64,000 nt of DNA from Paenibacillus cookii (GTDB lineage Bacteria; Bacillota; Bacilli; Paenibacillales; Paenibacillaceae), in assembly GCF_018333375.1 (NCBI RefSeq), contig NZ_BORW01000002.1, positions 310,001 to 374,000 on the forward strand, given 5' to 3'. Positions 45,426-53,671 of the stretch are shown here, piece by piece. Within the stretch, counting starts at the first letter, position 1, and every line of letters starts with the position of its first letter. Under the pieces are notes generated by a model. It made no database searches. It saw nothing but the letters and a program-made list of their open reading frames with translations, and was not told the origin of the DNA. The translations under genes and the position numbers were made by a program.

Positions 45426-46150
45426 GTGGTCATCATCTCCACGAAATGGTCTTCCAGGCTGCTCGTTCCGGCCATCTCCAGCCACGCTTCCTGCGTGCCC
45501 TGCCATACGAGCCGTCCTTCCTTGATGATGACGAAGCGGTTGCAGATCCGCTGCAGTTCGTCAAGCAGATGGCTCGATACGAAAAAGGTGATCCCGTACG
45601 CCTGGTTCAGCTTCAGAATCAGGTTGCGCAGCTCGCGAATCCCCATCGGGTCCAGCCCGTTGGCCGGTTCGTCCAAGATGATGAGCTTCGGGTTTCCAAG
45701 CAGCGCTTGGGCAATGCCGAGGCGCTGCTTCATGCCCAGGGAATAGGTTTTGACTTTATCGCGTCCGCGTCCGTCCAGCCCGACGGTAGCCAGGACCTCG
45801 TCGACGCGGGCCGCGCGTTTTTCTTTCGGGATGCCCGCATGCAGTTTCGCGAGGTTCAGCAAGTTGTCCCTTCCGGACATATATGGGAAAAAGATCGGCG
45901 ATTCCACGATGGCTCCGACCTGGCCAAGCGCCTTCATCCGGTCCCGCTGCACGTCGAAACCTTCGATGCGGATGGTGCCTTCGCCCGGTCTGACCAGCCC
46001 CGTAATCATGCGGATCAGCGTCGTTTTGCCGGCGCCGTTCGGGCCGACGAAGCCGCAAACATCCCCCTGCATGATTTCAAAGGTCATGTCGCTTACAAGC
46101 GTCCGCCGTCCTGCTTTTTTGGTTACATGTTCGATTGCCAGTACTTTCAT
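45422..46150 (-). CDS. ABC transporter ATPase (BcrA/LanF-like)
   Basis: A 242-residue nucleotide-binding subunit. The Walker A motif is GPNGAGKTT (about 36-44), the signature is YSLGMKQRL, Walker B is KLIILDEPANGLDP, and the H-loop is FFVSSHLLDE. It closely follows the bacitracin/lantibiotic exporter subfamily (GQVGAIVESPIFFPYMSGRDNL). ATG 46150 is preferred because AGGAGG is 10 nt upstream; ATG 46156 is an alternative. It is first in the ATPase, permease, permease, regulator, kinase operon. Confidence 0.92.
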   Translation of the reverse strand: MKVLAIEHVTKKAGRRTLVSDMTFEIMQGDVCGFVGPNGAGKTTLIRMITGLVRPGEGTIRIEGFDVQRDRMKALGQVGAIVESPIFFPYMSGRDNLLNLAKLHAGIPKEKRAARVDEVLATVGLDGRGRDKVKTYSLGMKQRLGIAQALLGNPKLIILDEPANGLDPMGIRELRNLILKLNQAYGITFFVSSHLLDELQRICNRFVIIKEGRLVWQGTQEAWLEMAGTSSLEDHFVEMMTT

Positions 46151-46328
46151 AATCATTTCCCCTCCTGGGATTGATACTAGAGGGCAATTCTAAAGAATTT
46201 ATAACGTCCGCCGATTTTCTTCGAAAACGTAGCCAATCGGCTTCGAATGTTTTATAATACATATAAATCATCCCATTTTATAAAACACAGTTTCATTCCA
46301 TGAAACTTAAAAAGGAGGAGTTTCTGTT

Positions 46329-47102
46329 ATGCCGATGGATTTTCATGATCCAAGAAACCAATCTTCTTATACGACCCGCGTTGCGGATGCCTCTTGGCTG
46401 GAGCTCATTGCCAAGCAGGTGGAACTGAAGGGAAAACGGGCGGCGGATATTGGCTGCGGTGGAGGAATCTACACGAAAGCACTGCTTGCCCTTGGAGCCG
46501 AGCATGTCATCGGCGTCGATTATTCGGCGGAAATGCTGCAGGGGGCGAAACAAAACGTAGGCGAAACGCAAGAAGTGGAATGGATTCAAGGTGCTGCGGA
46601 CCGGACGACGCTGCCTTCGAAGCATGTCGATGTCGTGCTGGAACGGGCGCTGATCCATCACTTGACCGATCTGCAGGGCTGTTTTCGCGAAGCGCATCGA
46701 ATTTTAAAGGCAGGCGGCATGCTGATCGTGCAGGACCGGACGCCGGAAGACAGCGTATTGCCCGGATCGGATACCCACATCCGCGGTTACATTTTCGAAA
46801 AATTCCCTGGGCTTATGGAAACGGAGAAATCCCGGAGGCATGATTCGGAAACGGTGACCGAAGCGCTCCGCGAGAGCGGTTTTTGCGACATTCGCGAGCT
46901 GAAATGGTGGGAGCCAAGGAAAGTGCATCCTGACCCCGAGGCGTTGTTCGAGGATGTGCGGCGGCGAACCGGGCGTTCGATTTTGCATGAGCTTTCGGAC
47001 GGGGAACTGGATGAGCTCATTGCCTATATGCAAAGCAAGCTCCAAGGATCCGGCCCGATTGCCGAAAAGGATCCTTGGACGATCTGGTTCGCGAAGCGCT
47101 AA
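46329..47102 (+). CDS. Class I SAM-dependent methyltransferase
   Basis: A 257-residue enzyme of the UbiE/Methyltransf_11 type. Motif I is ADIGCGGGIYTKALL, an acidic residue ends beta-2 (GVDYSAEML), and DVVLERALIHHLTD and EAHRILKAGGMLIVQDRTPED provide the later strands. The substrate is unknown. AAAAGGAGGAG precedes ATG by about 9 nt. It stands alone, divergent from the ABC operon. Confidence 0.88.
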   Translation: MPMDFHDPRNQSSYTTRVADASWLELIAKQVELKGKRAADIGCGGGIYTKALLALGAEHVIGVDYSAEMLQGAKQNVGETQEVEWIQGAADRTTLPSKHVDVVLERALIHHLTDLQGCFREAHRILKAGGMLIVQDRTPEDSVLPGSDTHIRGYIFEKFPGLMETEKSRRHDSETVTEALRESGFCDIRELKWWEPRKVHPDPEALFEDVRRRTGRSILHELSDGELDELIAYMQSKLQGSGPIAEKDPWTIWFAKR

Positions 47103-47115
47103 GGCGTCATCGGCG

Positions 47116-47135
47116 GCTGCCCGGGTTCGGGCAGC
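47116..47135 (+). terminator. Hairpin after the methyltransferase gene
   Basis: A perfect 8-bp GC-rich stem GCTGCCCG / CGGGCAGC with a GGTT loop lies 14 nt after the stop codon. No U-run follows, so terminator function is tentative. The rest of 47103-47391 shows no gene. Confidence 0.45.
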
Positions 47136-47391
47136 TCGTCTTCGACGGAAACAACAGCTTTTGATTTTCGCTCATATACATATTGTATTTCGTAATGACC
47201 TTCGACCCGGTGTCCACTATTTTCTCAGAAGACCCTCCGTAAGAACGGATTGACCGGCGTCTCTGATTCAAGTAGGCCTCTTTTCGTTTAAAATTCAGTA
47301 AAAACGTTCTTGCCGCCCGGGCACATTCGCCGAAAGCTCCGGGAACACGCAAGATGCGCAAAGCGCCAAGGACGAAGGAGGAATCTGACTT

Positions 47392-47760
47392 ATGGATACC
47401 GATAAAAAACGTTATTATATTTCCGTCAGCCATCATTTGATTCAGGATGCCCCTTACGAATCCGCCGAATTCGAGGTGTTGATGACCGAAGCGGAGAAGA
47501 CCAAGCTGATGGACAAGCTGGAGGATCTGAACCGGGAAGACGAATATACGTTCAAGCGCGCGTTTATTCCTTATAAATCGGCCGACCATGACGACGCGCC
47601 GCAGGAATTTAACGATAAACTGATCGACGTGTACGCTTTCCTGTACGACATCGGGGACGAAAAGACGAAGCGCACGATCGAAGGCATGAAAATCCTAGGC
47701 AAAATGCGGCACACCGACTACGACCACGAAGGATACGAGGATTCCCCTCTCAACAAATAG
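47392..47760 (+). CDS. Small conserved protein of unknown function (122 aa)
   Basis: A 122-residue acidic cytoplasmic protein with no signal peptide or membrane segment; AAGGAGG lies 10 nt before ATG. The order is an N-terminal beta-like stretch (KRYYISVSHHLIQDAP), a helical charged middle (LMTEAEKTKLMDKLEDLNREDEYTFKR) and a C-terminal tail ending YEDSPLNK. Similar short proteins occur in Paenibacillus, sometimes labelled hydrolase without clear motifs. A degraded copy of its last 35 codons lies at 52206-52313. Confidence 0.75.
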   Translation: MDTDKKRYYISVSHHLIQDAPYESAEFEVLMTEAEKTKLMDKLEDLNREDEYTFKRAFIPYKSADHDDAPQEFNDKLIDVYAFLYDIGDEKTKRTIEGMKILGKMRHTDYDHEGYEDSPLNK

Positions 47761-47827
47761 GTTGAGGCCCTGTACGCCCCCTGCTATCATAGGTTTATAG
47801 ACTTTTATACCGAATGGGAGCGAGCAA

Positions 47828-49090
47828 ATGGACCAAAAACGGAATTGGGCAGGCAATTACACGTACAGCGCTTCAAAGCTTCATATCCCTGAAACGATGG
47901 AACAGGTGGTTGAACTCGCGGCCGCAAGCCGCCGGATCAAGGTCGTCGGAACGCGGCATTCATTCAACGGAATCGCGGACAGCCCGGAAACCCAACTGTC
48001 GCTCGAAAAGCTGAACCGGGTCTTGGCGCTGGACCGCCAAAACCACCGGGTAACGATCGAAGGCGGCATCCGCTATGGGGATCTATGCCGTTATCTGAAC
48101 GAAGAAGGTTATGCGCTTCATAATTTGGCATCGCTTCCGCATATTACGGTCGCAGGGGCCTGCGCAACCGCAACGCATGGCTCCGGGGTGAACAGCCGCA
48201 ATCTGGCCGCTGCGATCCATGCGATGGAAATCGTCGGGGCGGACGGAACCGTCATGCGCTTCTCCCGGGACGCAGGGGACGAGATCAATGGAGCCGCCGT
48301 TGGTCTTGGCGGACTCGGAATCGTCACGAAAATGACGCTCGACGTCATCCCGGCGTTCGAGATGTGCCAGTACGTATACGAAAATCTCCCCTTGGAGAAT
48401 TTGGAGCATCACTTTGACGAAATCGCCTCTGCCGCTTACAGCGTCAGCCTGTTCACGGACTGGAAGTCGTCCTCCTTTAATCAGGTCTGGCTGAAGCATC
48501 GGACGATGGACGGCACCGCCTCCGCCATGGGGCCGACGTTTTTCGGCTCGGTCAGGGCTGCGGGAAATGTTCACCCCGTGGCAGGATTTTCAGCGGAAAA
48601 CTGCAGCGAACAGCTGGGCGTCCCCGGACCTTGGTTCGAGCGGCTCCCCCATTTCCGGATGGAATTCACCCCAAGCGCCGGGGAGGAGCTGCAAAGCGAA
48701 TATTTTGTGCCCCGAGCATTCGCCTACCAGGCTTTATGCGCGTTGGACGGACTTCGGGAACAGGTTGCCCCTCTTCTTTATGTTTCCGAGGTTCGAACGA
48801 TTGCAAAAGACGAATTGTGGATGAGCCCTTGTTACCTGCAGGATTCGGTCGCGATCCATTTCACCTGGAAGCCTGACTGGCAAGCCGTGCAGCGAGTGCT
48901 CCCGTTGATCGAAGAGCGGCTTGCTCCATACGGCGCGCGTCCGCATTGGGCCAAGCTGTTTACGATGCCGCCCGTCCGCTTGCGGACGCTTTACGAACGG
49001 CTGCCGGATTTCCGCAACCTTCTTCTTCGCTGCGACCCTGAAGGCAAGTTCCGAAACGATTTTTTGGATGCTTATGTGCTGGGTGACTGA
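47828..49090 (+). CDS. FAD-linked alditol/xylitol oxidase family protein
   Basis: A 420-residue flavoprotein of the VAO/alditol oxidase group, which oxidises polyols such as xylitol or sorbitol at C1 and makes hydrogen peroxide. The N-terminal NWAGNYTYSA is a signature of this group; KVVGTRHSFNGIA carries H44, equivalent to the His that binds FAD covalently; VAGACATATHGSGV and GGLGIVTKMTLDV complete the FAD domain; the C-terminal substrate domain ends in PHWAKLF and a LRCDPEGKFRNDFLDAYV strand typical of arabinono/gulono-lactone oxidase relatives. GGGAGC lies 7 nt before ATG. There is no signal peptide. Confidence 0.88.
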   Translation: MDQKRNWAGNYTYSASKLHIPETMEQVVELAAASRRIKVVGTRHSFNGIADSPETQLSLEKLNRVLALDRQNHRVTIEGGIRYGDLCRYLNEEGYALHNLASLPHITVAGACATATHGSGVNSRNLAAAIHAMEIVGADGTVMRFSRDAGDEINGAAVGLGGLGIVTKMTLDVIPAFEMCQYVYENLPLENLEHHFDEIASAAYSVSLFTDWKSSSFNQVWLKHRTMDGTASAMGPTFFGSVRAAGNVHPVAGFSAENCSEQLGVPGPWFERLPHFRMEFTPSAGEELQSEYFVPRAFAYQALCALDGLREQVAPLLYVSEVRTIAKDELWMSPCYLQDSVAIHFTWKPDWQAVQRVLPLIEERLAPYGARPHWAKLFTMPPVRLRTLYERLPDFRNLLLRCDPEGKFRNDFLDAYVLGD

Positions 49091-49137
49091 TGAGAGTGAG
49101 AGAATAAATCATACGGAATGAAGCTAAATGACCGTTC

Positions 49138-49170
49138 GAAAGAGAGCCCGTTCTTATGGAACGGGCTCTT
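49138..49170. terminator. Bidirectional terminator between the alditol oxidase and Zn-dehydrogenase genes
   Basis: A perfect 14-bp stem GAAAGAGCCCGTTC / GAACGGGCTCTTTC with a 5-nt loop lies between convergent genes. Confidence 0.88.
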
Positions 49171-49190
49171 TCGCAAGTCACGGCTGCAGT

Positions 49191-50327
49191 TTATGGTTTG
49201 AGCACTACTTTGATGCAGTTGTCCTCTTTGTTGTCGAAGATGTTGTAGGCATGCCCCGCTTCGGACATCGGAAGCCGGTGCGTAATGATGTCGGTGGCGT
49301 CCAGCTCCCCGGACTTGATCCATTGGAATAGTTCCGGCATATAGTGGATGACGGGTGCCTGCCCCATTTTGACCGTAATGTTCCGTTCAAACAAGTGGCC
49401 GAACGGGAACAGGTTGTATTTCAGCCCGTAGACGCCGACGACCGAAATCGTTCCGCATTTGCGCACGATGTTGGCCGCCATGTCAAAAGCTCCAAGCGAG
49501 CCGCCCTGCAGCTTCAGCGCCGTTTCGACCTTTTCGAGCGGGGTGCGCTTCGCATCCAGGCCCACGCAGTCGATGACGACGTCGGCTCCGCCTTTGGTCA
49601 ATTCGATCAGCTGCTTGTCCAGGTCGTTGACCGCCCCGAAGTTGTAGGCTTCAACATGGCTGTATGTTTTGGCATGCTCCAGCCTGTAATCCACTTGATC
49701 GACGGCGATGACGCGTTTGGCCCCTTTTTTCCAGGCAAATCTCTGCGCGAGCAGTCCGACCGGCCCGCATCCGAGCACCACGACCGTGTCCCCGGGTTTT
49801 ACGCCGGCGTGATCGACGCCCCAGTAGGCCGTCGGCAAAATATCGGACAAAAAGAGAATCTGTTCATCCTCCAGCTCCGCGTCTTTGGGTACGACAAACG
49901 GAACGAAGTTTCCGTAAGGCACCCGCATCAGTTCGGCTTGTCCCCCCGCGTAATCGCCGTAAGTCTTCGAATAACCGAAATATCCGCCCGTATCCCTGGC
50001 ATCGTTTGCATTGTCGCATTGGCTTTCCATCTGGTTTTGGCAGTAAAAACATTGCCCGCAGGATACGTTAAACGGAATGATGACCCGGTCCCCTTTTTTG
50101 ACGCGTGTCACTTCCGGCCCCACTTCTTCCACGATGCCCATCGGTTCATGGCCGATCACATAGTTGTCGTACATGCCGGGAATTAAACCGTGATACACGT
50201 GAAGATCCGAGCCGCATATCGCGGTCGTCGTGACCCGGACAAGAATGTCGTCCTTTTTTTCAAGTCCGGGATCGCGGACCTCTTTCACTTCCACCTTTTT
50301 TCGACCTTGGTACGTTACGGCTTTCAT
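49191..50327 (-). CDS. Zn-dependent alcohol dehydrogenase, glutathione-independent formaldehyde dehydrogenase-like
   Basis: A 378-residue medium-chain dehydrogenase. The catalytic zinc uses C38 and H60/E61 (AICGSDLHVYHGLIPGM, VIGHEPMG), the structural zinc C90, C93, C96 and C104, and the NAD site is VVLGCGPVGLLAQRFAWKKGAKRVIAVD. The insertion DTGGYFGYSKTYGDYAGGQAE and the RTPLEKVETALKLQGG segment are typical of the FdhA-like subgroup found in many Bacillales. The physiological substrate is uncertain. ATG 50327 is the start because GGAGG is 6 nt upstream; an ATG two codons earlier abuts it. Confidence 0.9.
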   Translation of the reverse strand: MKAVTYQGRKKVEVKEVRDPGLEKKDDILVRVTTTAICGSDLHVYHGLIPGMYDNYVIGHEPMGIVEEVGPEVTRVKKGDRVIIPFNVSCGQCFYCQNQMESQCDNANDARDTGGYFGYSKTYGDYAGGQAELMRVPYGNFVPFVVPKDAELEDEQILFLSDILPTAYWGVDHAGVKPGDTVVVLGCGPVGLLAQRFAWKKGAKRVIAVDQVDYRLEHAKTYSHVEAYNFGAVNDLDKQLIELTKGGADVVIDCVGLDAKRTPLEKVETALKLQGGSLGAFDMAANIVRKCGTISVVGVYGLKYNLFPFGHLFERNITVKMGQAPVIHYMPELFQWIKSGELDATDIITHRLPMSEAGHAYNIFDNKEDNCIKVVLKP

Positions 50328-50922
50328 GCGCATCCTCCATGGCTGTTTTTCCCTAGTTTGCCCTGTTTGTGGAAAGTCCATCCCATGATATCGCGTTCGG
50401 GAAAAGTGATATTGAATATGGTAAAGCAATTAGATGACAAAGCTATGATAAGCAATTGGAAATACAGTTTATACCGTTCAGTAATTTTTTTTAAGCTTTT
50501 GGTTTGTCGGTTCTTGGGATCAAAAAAAACTCTAAAACAGTCACAACTTCAAAGAATGATCTTGTAATAAGAATGACAATTGGAATATTAAAAGCGATTA
50601 TTAAACGAGCAGAGCCTAATCCAAGATCCTTTTTTAGATGAAACAGAAAATTATCTTTATGTTAATACACATGTTGTTGCTGAATCTATTGGAGTTACTG
50701 GTTGAATGGAAATCCTTTTAAAAATTTACTCTATAAATACATAGTTTAGGGTATTATGTCGATTTATTTTCGTTTTATCCAACAAAATCAAACAATAGTA
50801 ATATTGATTTTCATATAAGGCAGTACTTGTTGATCATTTTCCCATGGAAATATTTACAATTTAGCTTGTTTATATATAAAATATTCCTGTAGAATAAAAA
50901 TTTATCAAAGGTGGTTGAAAAA
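50328..50922. other. Long intergenic stretch entering an AT-rich region, with decayed reading frames
   Basis: The first about 70 bp match the local composition; from about 50400 the DNA becomes strongly AT-rich. No intact gene is visible. An open stretch without a start codon at 50592-50705 (reading NEQSLIQDPFLDETENYL and on to VVAESIGVTG) looks like the end of a decayed coding sequence of unknown type. The promoter of the secreted-protein gene probably lies near 50865-50895 (TTGTTTATATATAAAATAT-like sequence). A flanking repeat or transposase is not seen. Confidence 0.5.
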
Positions 50923-51450
50923 ATGAAAAAACTGTTATTCTCTCTTTTTACTGTATTTATGCTACTTTCATTACCTGTCGCGTCGTTTGCTGATTCTGCA
51001 AATCCAGAAGAATCCCAGCAAACAAGTTTCAGTTCTCGATTTTTTCTAGTGGAGGAAGGAATAGAGAATAACGCTGCTGACTTAAAAAATTTAACAACTG
51101 ACGAAATAAATACTCATGCAGCAGGTGTGGGAGGGTTTGGAACAATAAATTGTGAAGCAATTGGCAGCGGCAAAATGTTGTGTAATTGGACAGTAACATT
51201 AACAAGATCAGGTGAAGCAATTCAACAAGGAGTTTTAATTTTTGATGTAAAAAATGATAGTGGCAAAATCGTGGGTCAAAAAGATCATTATATTAATCCA
51301 AAAGGTGGGAATAAACCAACTGAGAAAGGTCAGATAGAATTCACACCGGGTAAGGGTACGTTCTCCGTAGAAAAGTATGGGTCAATTGAAGGGCGATATG
51401 CAGTTTATGATATTATTGCTGTAACTCCTAGTACTATTAGAGTATACTAA
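50923..51450 (+). CDS. Secreted protein of unknown function (175 aa) in the AT-rich island
   Basis: A 175-residue exported protein. Residues 1-23 form a signal peptide (MKKLLFSLFTVFMLLSLPVASFA), then a polar Ser/Gln/Glu stretch, a Thr/Asn/Ala-rich region (LKNLTTDEINTHAAG) and a beta-rich C-terminal domain. Its only cysteines besides any in the signal, C77 and C87, are ten residues apart (NCEAIGSGKMLCNW) and could form a small disulfide loop. I recognise no family. ATG 50923 is preferred since AAAGGTGG ends about 9 nt upstream; an in-frame GTG at 50911 overlaps the RBS. A terminator hairpin separates it from the next gene. A host-defence, adhesion or toxin role is possible but unsupported. Confidence 0.75.
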   Translation: MKKLLFSLFTVFMLLSLPVASFADSANPEESQQTSFSSRFFLVEEGIENNAADLKNLTTDEINTHAAGVGGFGTINCEAIGSGKMLCNWTVTLTRSGEAIQQGVLIFDVKNDSGKIVGQKDHYINPKGGNKPTEKGQIEFTPGKGTFSVEKYGSIEGRYAVYDIIAVTPSTIRVY

Positions 51451-51466
51451 TATTAATGATTTAATA

Positions 51467-51498
51467 GAAACTGCCCAGTTATATACTTGGGCAGTTTC
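51467..51498 (+). terminator. Hairpin between the two island genes
   Basis: A perfect 11-bp stem GAAACTGCCCA / TGGGCAGTTTC with a 10-nt loop, 16 nt after the stop of the secreted-protein gene, then CTGTT. It probably terminates or attenuates transcription; the next gene's RBS begins 6 nt later, so the stem may also tune its expression. Confidence 0.7.
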
Positions 51499-51516
51499 CT
51501 GTTGGGAGAGATGCTG

Positions 51517-52206
51517 ATGTGGTATAAGAGAGTTGAACACATTGAAAGAAAAAACTTGTCACACGAAATATATAATGCTGACTTTGCTATCAATCAATTA
51601 TCTGTAAATACCTCAGCGCCATATCACTTAGAAGAAAATAGTTTGCTCCAATGGATTGTTGCGCCATTCTTACAGGAAAAGCGCGGTACTTCTTTTGAGG
51701 TACCTTTGTATTCACTTGAAATCTATCGTTTTATTATTGATCTGGTTGCACCACATTTTAATTCGATAGAAGGCATACATGAGAATAATGAGCTAACATC
51801 TATTAGATTAAGTGAGATGAAAAATGAATCGAGAATGGCATTTCAACAAGTTGTCACGGAGAATGATATCTTAAGTCCGGTAGTAAAAGACTTTTATCTA
51901 CGTTCAGAATTAGATATTAGAAATCAAGTACTTGATTGCGAGGATATTGAAATAATTATTGATAACTTTCAAGCTATGAACAACGTAGAAAATAGGGAAC
52001 TTGAAACTTCTATTTGGGAATATTTGAATAATATTATGTTGCTCAACGGCGGAAATATTATTTTAGCTCCACAAAATTGGCTGTTTAATGAAAATTTGCT
52101 TGAATCACCCACTTTGGAATATTTTTCTAGATATGCTAAAAGGCTCTACCTTACAATCAATAAATTTAATATGCATGTTAGAGCAATAGAAATATTTATT
52201 GAATAG
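51517..52206 (+). CDS. Hypothetical cytoplasmic protein (229 aa) in the AT-rich island
   Basis: A 229-residue acidic, helix-rich protein without signal peptide or membrane segments, rich in Ile, Asn and Glu (DCEDIEIIIDNFQAMNNVENREL). I recognise no family. ATG 51517 has GGGAG 8 nt upstream; an ATG two codons earlier is too close to the RBS. It follows the secreted-protein gene with only a hairpin between, so the pair could be functionally linked (for example exported effector and cytoplasmic partner), but nothing in the sequence proves it. Its stop codon is the exact junction with the gene remnant at 52206. Confidence 0.7.
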   Translation: MWYKRVEHIERKNLSHEIYNADFAINQLSVNTSAPYHLEENSLLQWIVAPFLQEKRGTSFEVPLYSLEIYRFIIDLVAPHFNSIEGIHENNELTSIRLSEMKNESRMAFQQVVTENDILSPVVKDFYLRSELDIRNQVLDCEDIEIIIDNFQAMNNVENRELETSIWEYLNNIMLLNGGNIILAPQNWLFNENLLESPTLEYFSRYAKRLYLTINKFNMHVRAIEIFIE

Positions 52207-52313
52207 GGGATGATAAGACGAGACGCACGATCAAAGGCATGAACTTTTTGGGCAAAATGCGGCACGCGGATTATAACGATGAAGGATACGAGGATTCTCC
52301 TCTCAATAAATAG
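52206..52313 (+). pseudogene. 3' remnant of a paralogue of the 122-aa gene at 47392
   Basis: In frame, the 35 codons before TAG at 52311-52313 read GDDKTRRTIKGMNFLGKM and end RHADYNDEGYEDSPLNK. Aligned with the last 35 residues of the 122-aa protein, 27 of 35 are identical with no gaps. The 5' part is missing and replaced by the AT-rich island, so this is a truncated second copy rather than a gene. Confidence 0.88.
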
Positions 52314-52334
52314 GGTGTGACAATTCCTTAATCC

Positions 52335-52365
52335 AAACAGCCCGTTCAGAAAGAACGGGCTGTTT
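52335..52365. terminator. Bidirectional terminator after the gene remnant
   Basis: A perfect 13-bp stem AAACAGCCCGTTC / GAACGGGCTGTTT with a 5-nt loop separates the island from the convergent zinc operon. It shares the core GCCCGTTC/GAACGGGC with the terminator at 49138-49170. Confidence 0.82.
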
Positions 52366-52458
52366 GATGTTCTGAAATGTCACGAGGGGAAGCAGTCGGA
52401 CCTGCCGTAATCCCAAATACCACACAAAGCTCAAAAACGCATATGGTTTCAGCATGAC

Positions 52459-53649
52459 TTAAATGGCCGCCCATGGCAGCGGATTGCGGAAACGGGACCA
52501 ATCCAGCTTCATTTCCTCCGGCGTCAGCAGGCAGGCATCCAGTTGCCGTTCGATCGCTTCGCGATCCAGATCGATCCCGATCAGAACGATTTCGTTCATC
52601 CGGTCGCCCCAGGTCGGATCCCATTTGCTTTTGAGGTCCGGCTCGGCCGCCAAAATGTCGCGCTGCTCGGCTTCAGGCATCGCCGCCAGCCAATACCCCG
52701 CAGGGCCGAACTGGATCGACGGTCCCGCTTGGCTGAAGGTGGCGGCCACATCGTCCTTAACCGCCAGCCATACCAACCCTTTGGCACGAACCACTTCCGC
52801 TGGCCAGTCCGACAATGCCGCGGCGAGACGTTCCGGGTGGAAAGGGAGGCGCTTGCGATAAACGAACGAGCCGATGCCGTATTCCTCCGTTTCCGGCGTA
52901 TGGTGATCTTTTTCCAGCTCCTGTATCCAGCCGGCGGAGAGGCTCGCTTTTTCGAAGTCGAACAACCCCGTGTTCATGATTTCGGCGGGATTCACCCGGC
53001 CGCCCACGGTGCGAATGATTTTGGCCGTAGGCTGCAGCTTGCGCAGCAGTCCCTCGAGGCGGTTCAGCTCCTCTTCCTCCACCAAATCGCATTTGTTAAG
53101 CAGCAGCACGTCGCAGGTTTCGATTTGGTCGATCAGCAGGTCGACGACATCCCGATCATCGTTGTCTCCCGAAGCCTCCGCCCGGTCAAGCAGCGATTCG
53201 CCCGAGGAAAAGTCCTTCCAGAACCGGTAGGCGTCCACCACGGTCACCATGCAGTCCAGCCGGGCGTGCTCCGCCAGGTTAATGCCGGACGCTTCATCCG
53301 CGTAGCTGAAGGTTTGCGCGACGGGGATCGGTTCCGAAATGCCTGTCGATTCGATCAAAATATAGTCGAACCGCCCTTCCTCCGCCAGCTTTTTGATCTC
53401 CTGCAGCAAATCGTCGCGCAGGGTGCAGCAGATGCAGCCGTTGGACATCTCGACGAGTTTTTCTTCGGTGCGCGACAGGCTCCCGCCCGACTGCACCAGG
53501 GCCGCGTCGACGTTGATTTCGCTCATGTCGTTGACGATGACGGCTACCTTCACGCCTTCGCGGTTGTTCAGGACATGGTTCAGCACGGTCGTTTTGCCTG
53601 CCCCCAGGTATCCGCTCAGCACGGTTACCGGTATGATTTTGTCAGCCAT
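52459..53649 (-). CDS. zagA: Zinc metallochaperone GTPase, COG0523/CobW family (ZagA/YciC-like)
   Basis: A 396-residue G3E GTPase, close in length to Bacillus subtilis ZagA (YciC). Walker A is GYLGAGKTT, the family metal-binding motif CxCC is present in NGCICCTLRDDL, IESTGISEP forms switch/Walker B, and LNKCDLV is the guanine-specificity motif; the C-terminal CobW_C domain ends in RMNEIVLIGIDLDREAIERQLDACLL. Known relatives deliver zinc to essential enzymes during zinc starvation. It lies 22 nt after znuA on the same strand, hence probably in the Zur-controlled znuCBA operon. GGGGAG precedes ATG. Confidence 0.92.
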   Translation of the reverse strand: MADKIIPVTVLSGYLGAGKTTVLNHVLNNREGVKVAVIVNDMSEINVDAALVQSGGSLSRTEEKLVEMSNGCICCTLRDDLLQEIKKLAEEGRFDYILIESTGISEPIPVAQTFSYADEASGINLAEHARLDCMVTVVDAYRFWKDFSSGESLLDRAEASGDNDDRDVVDLLIDQIETCDVLLLNKCDLVEEEELNRLEGLLRKLQPTAKIIRTVGGRVNPAEIMNTGLFDFEKASLSAGWIQELEKDHHTPETEEYGIGSFVYRKRLPFHPERLAAALSDWPAEVVRAKGLVWLAVKDDVAATFSQAGPSIQFGPAGYWLAAMPEAEQRDILAAEPDLKSKWDPTWGDRMNEIVLIGIDLDREAIERQLDACLLTPEEMKLDWSRFRNPLPWAAI

Positions 53650-53671
53650 CTTCTCTTCTCCCCTTAAGATC

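Larger units (their letters stand above)
50395..52206. mobile_element. AT-rich, probably horizontally acquired island
   Basis: About 1.8 kb differ sharply in base and codon composition from both flanks (A/T-ending codons and Ile/Asn/Lys-rich proteins against GC-rich neighbours). The island holds two genes (50923 and 51517) and decayed sequence. Its right edge is precise: homology to the small gene at 47392 starts on the last base of the TAG stop at 52206, so the insertion or recombination joined the island to the tail of a paralogue. No integrase, IS or terminal repeat was found, so the mechanism is unknown. Confidence 0.65.

Noticed and set aside
50592..50705. 37-codon open stretch as a real gene
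   Set aside because: It has no start codon or RBS and is bounded by stops; treated as decayed sequence.
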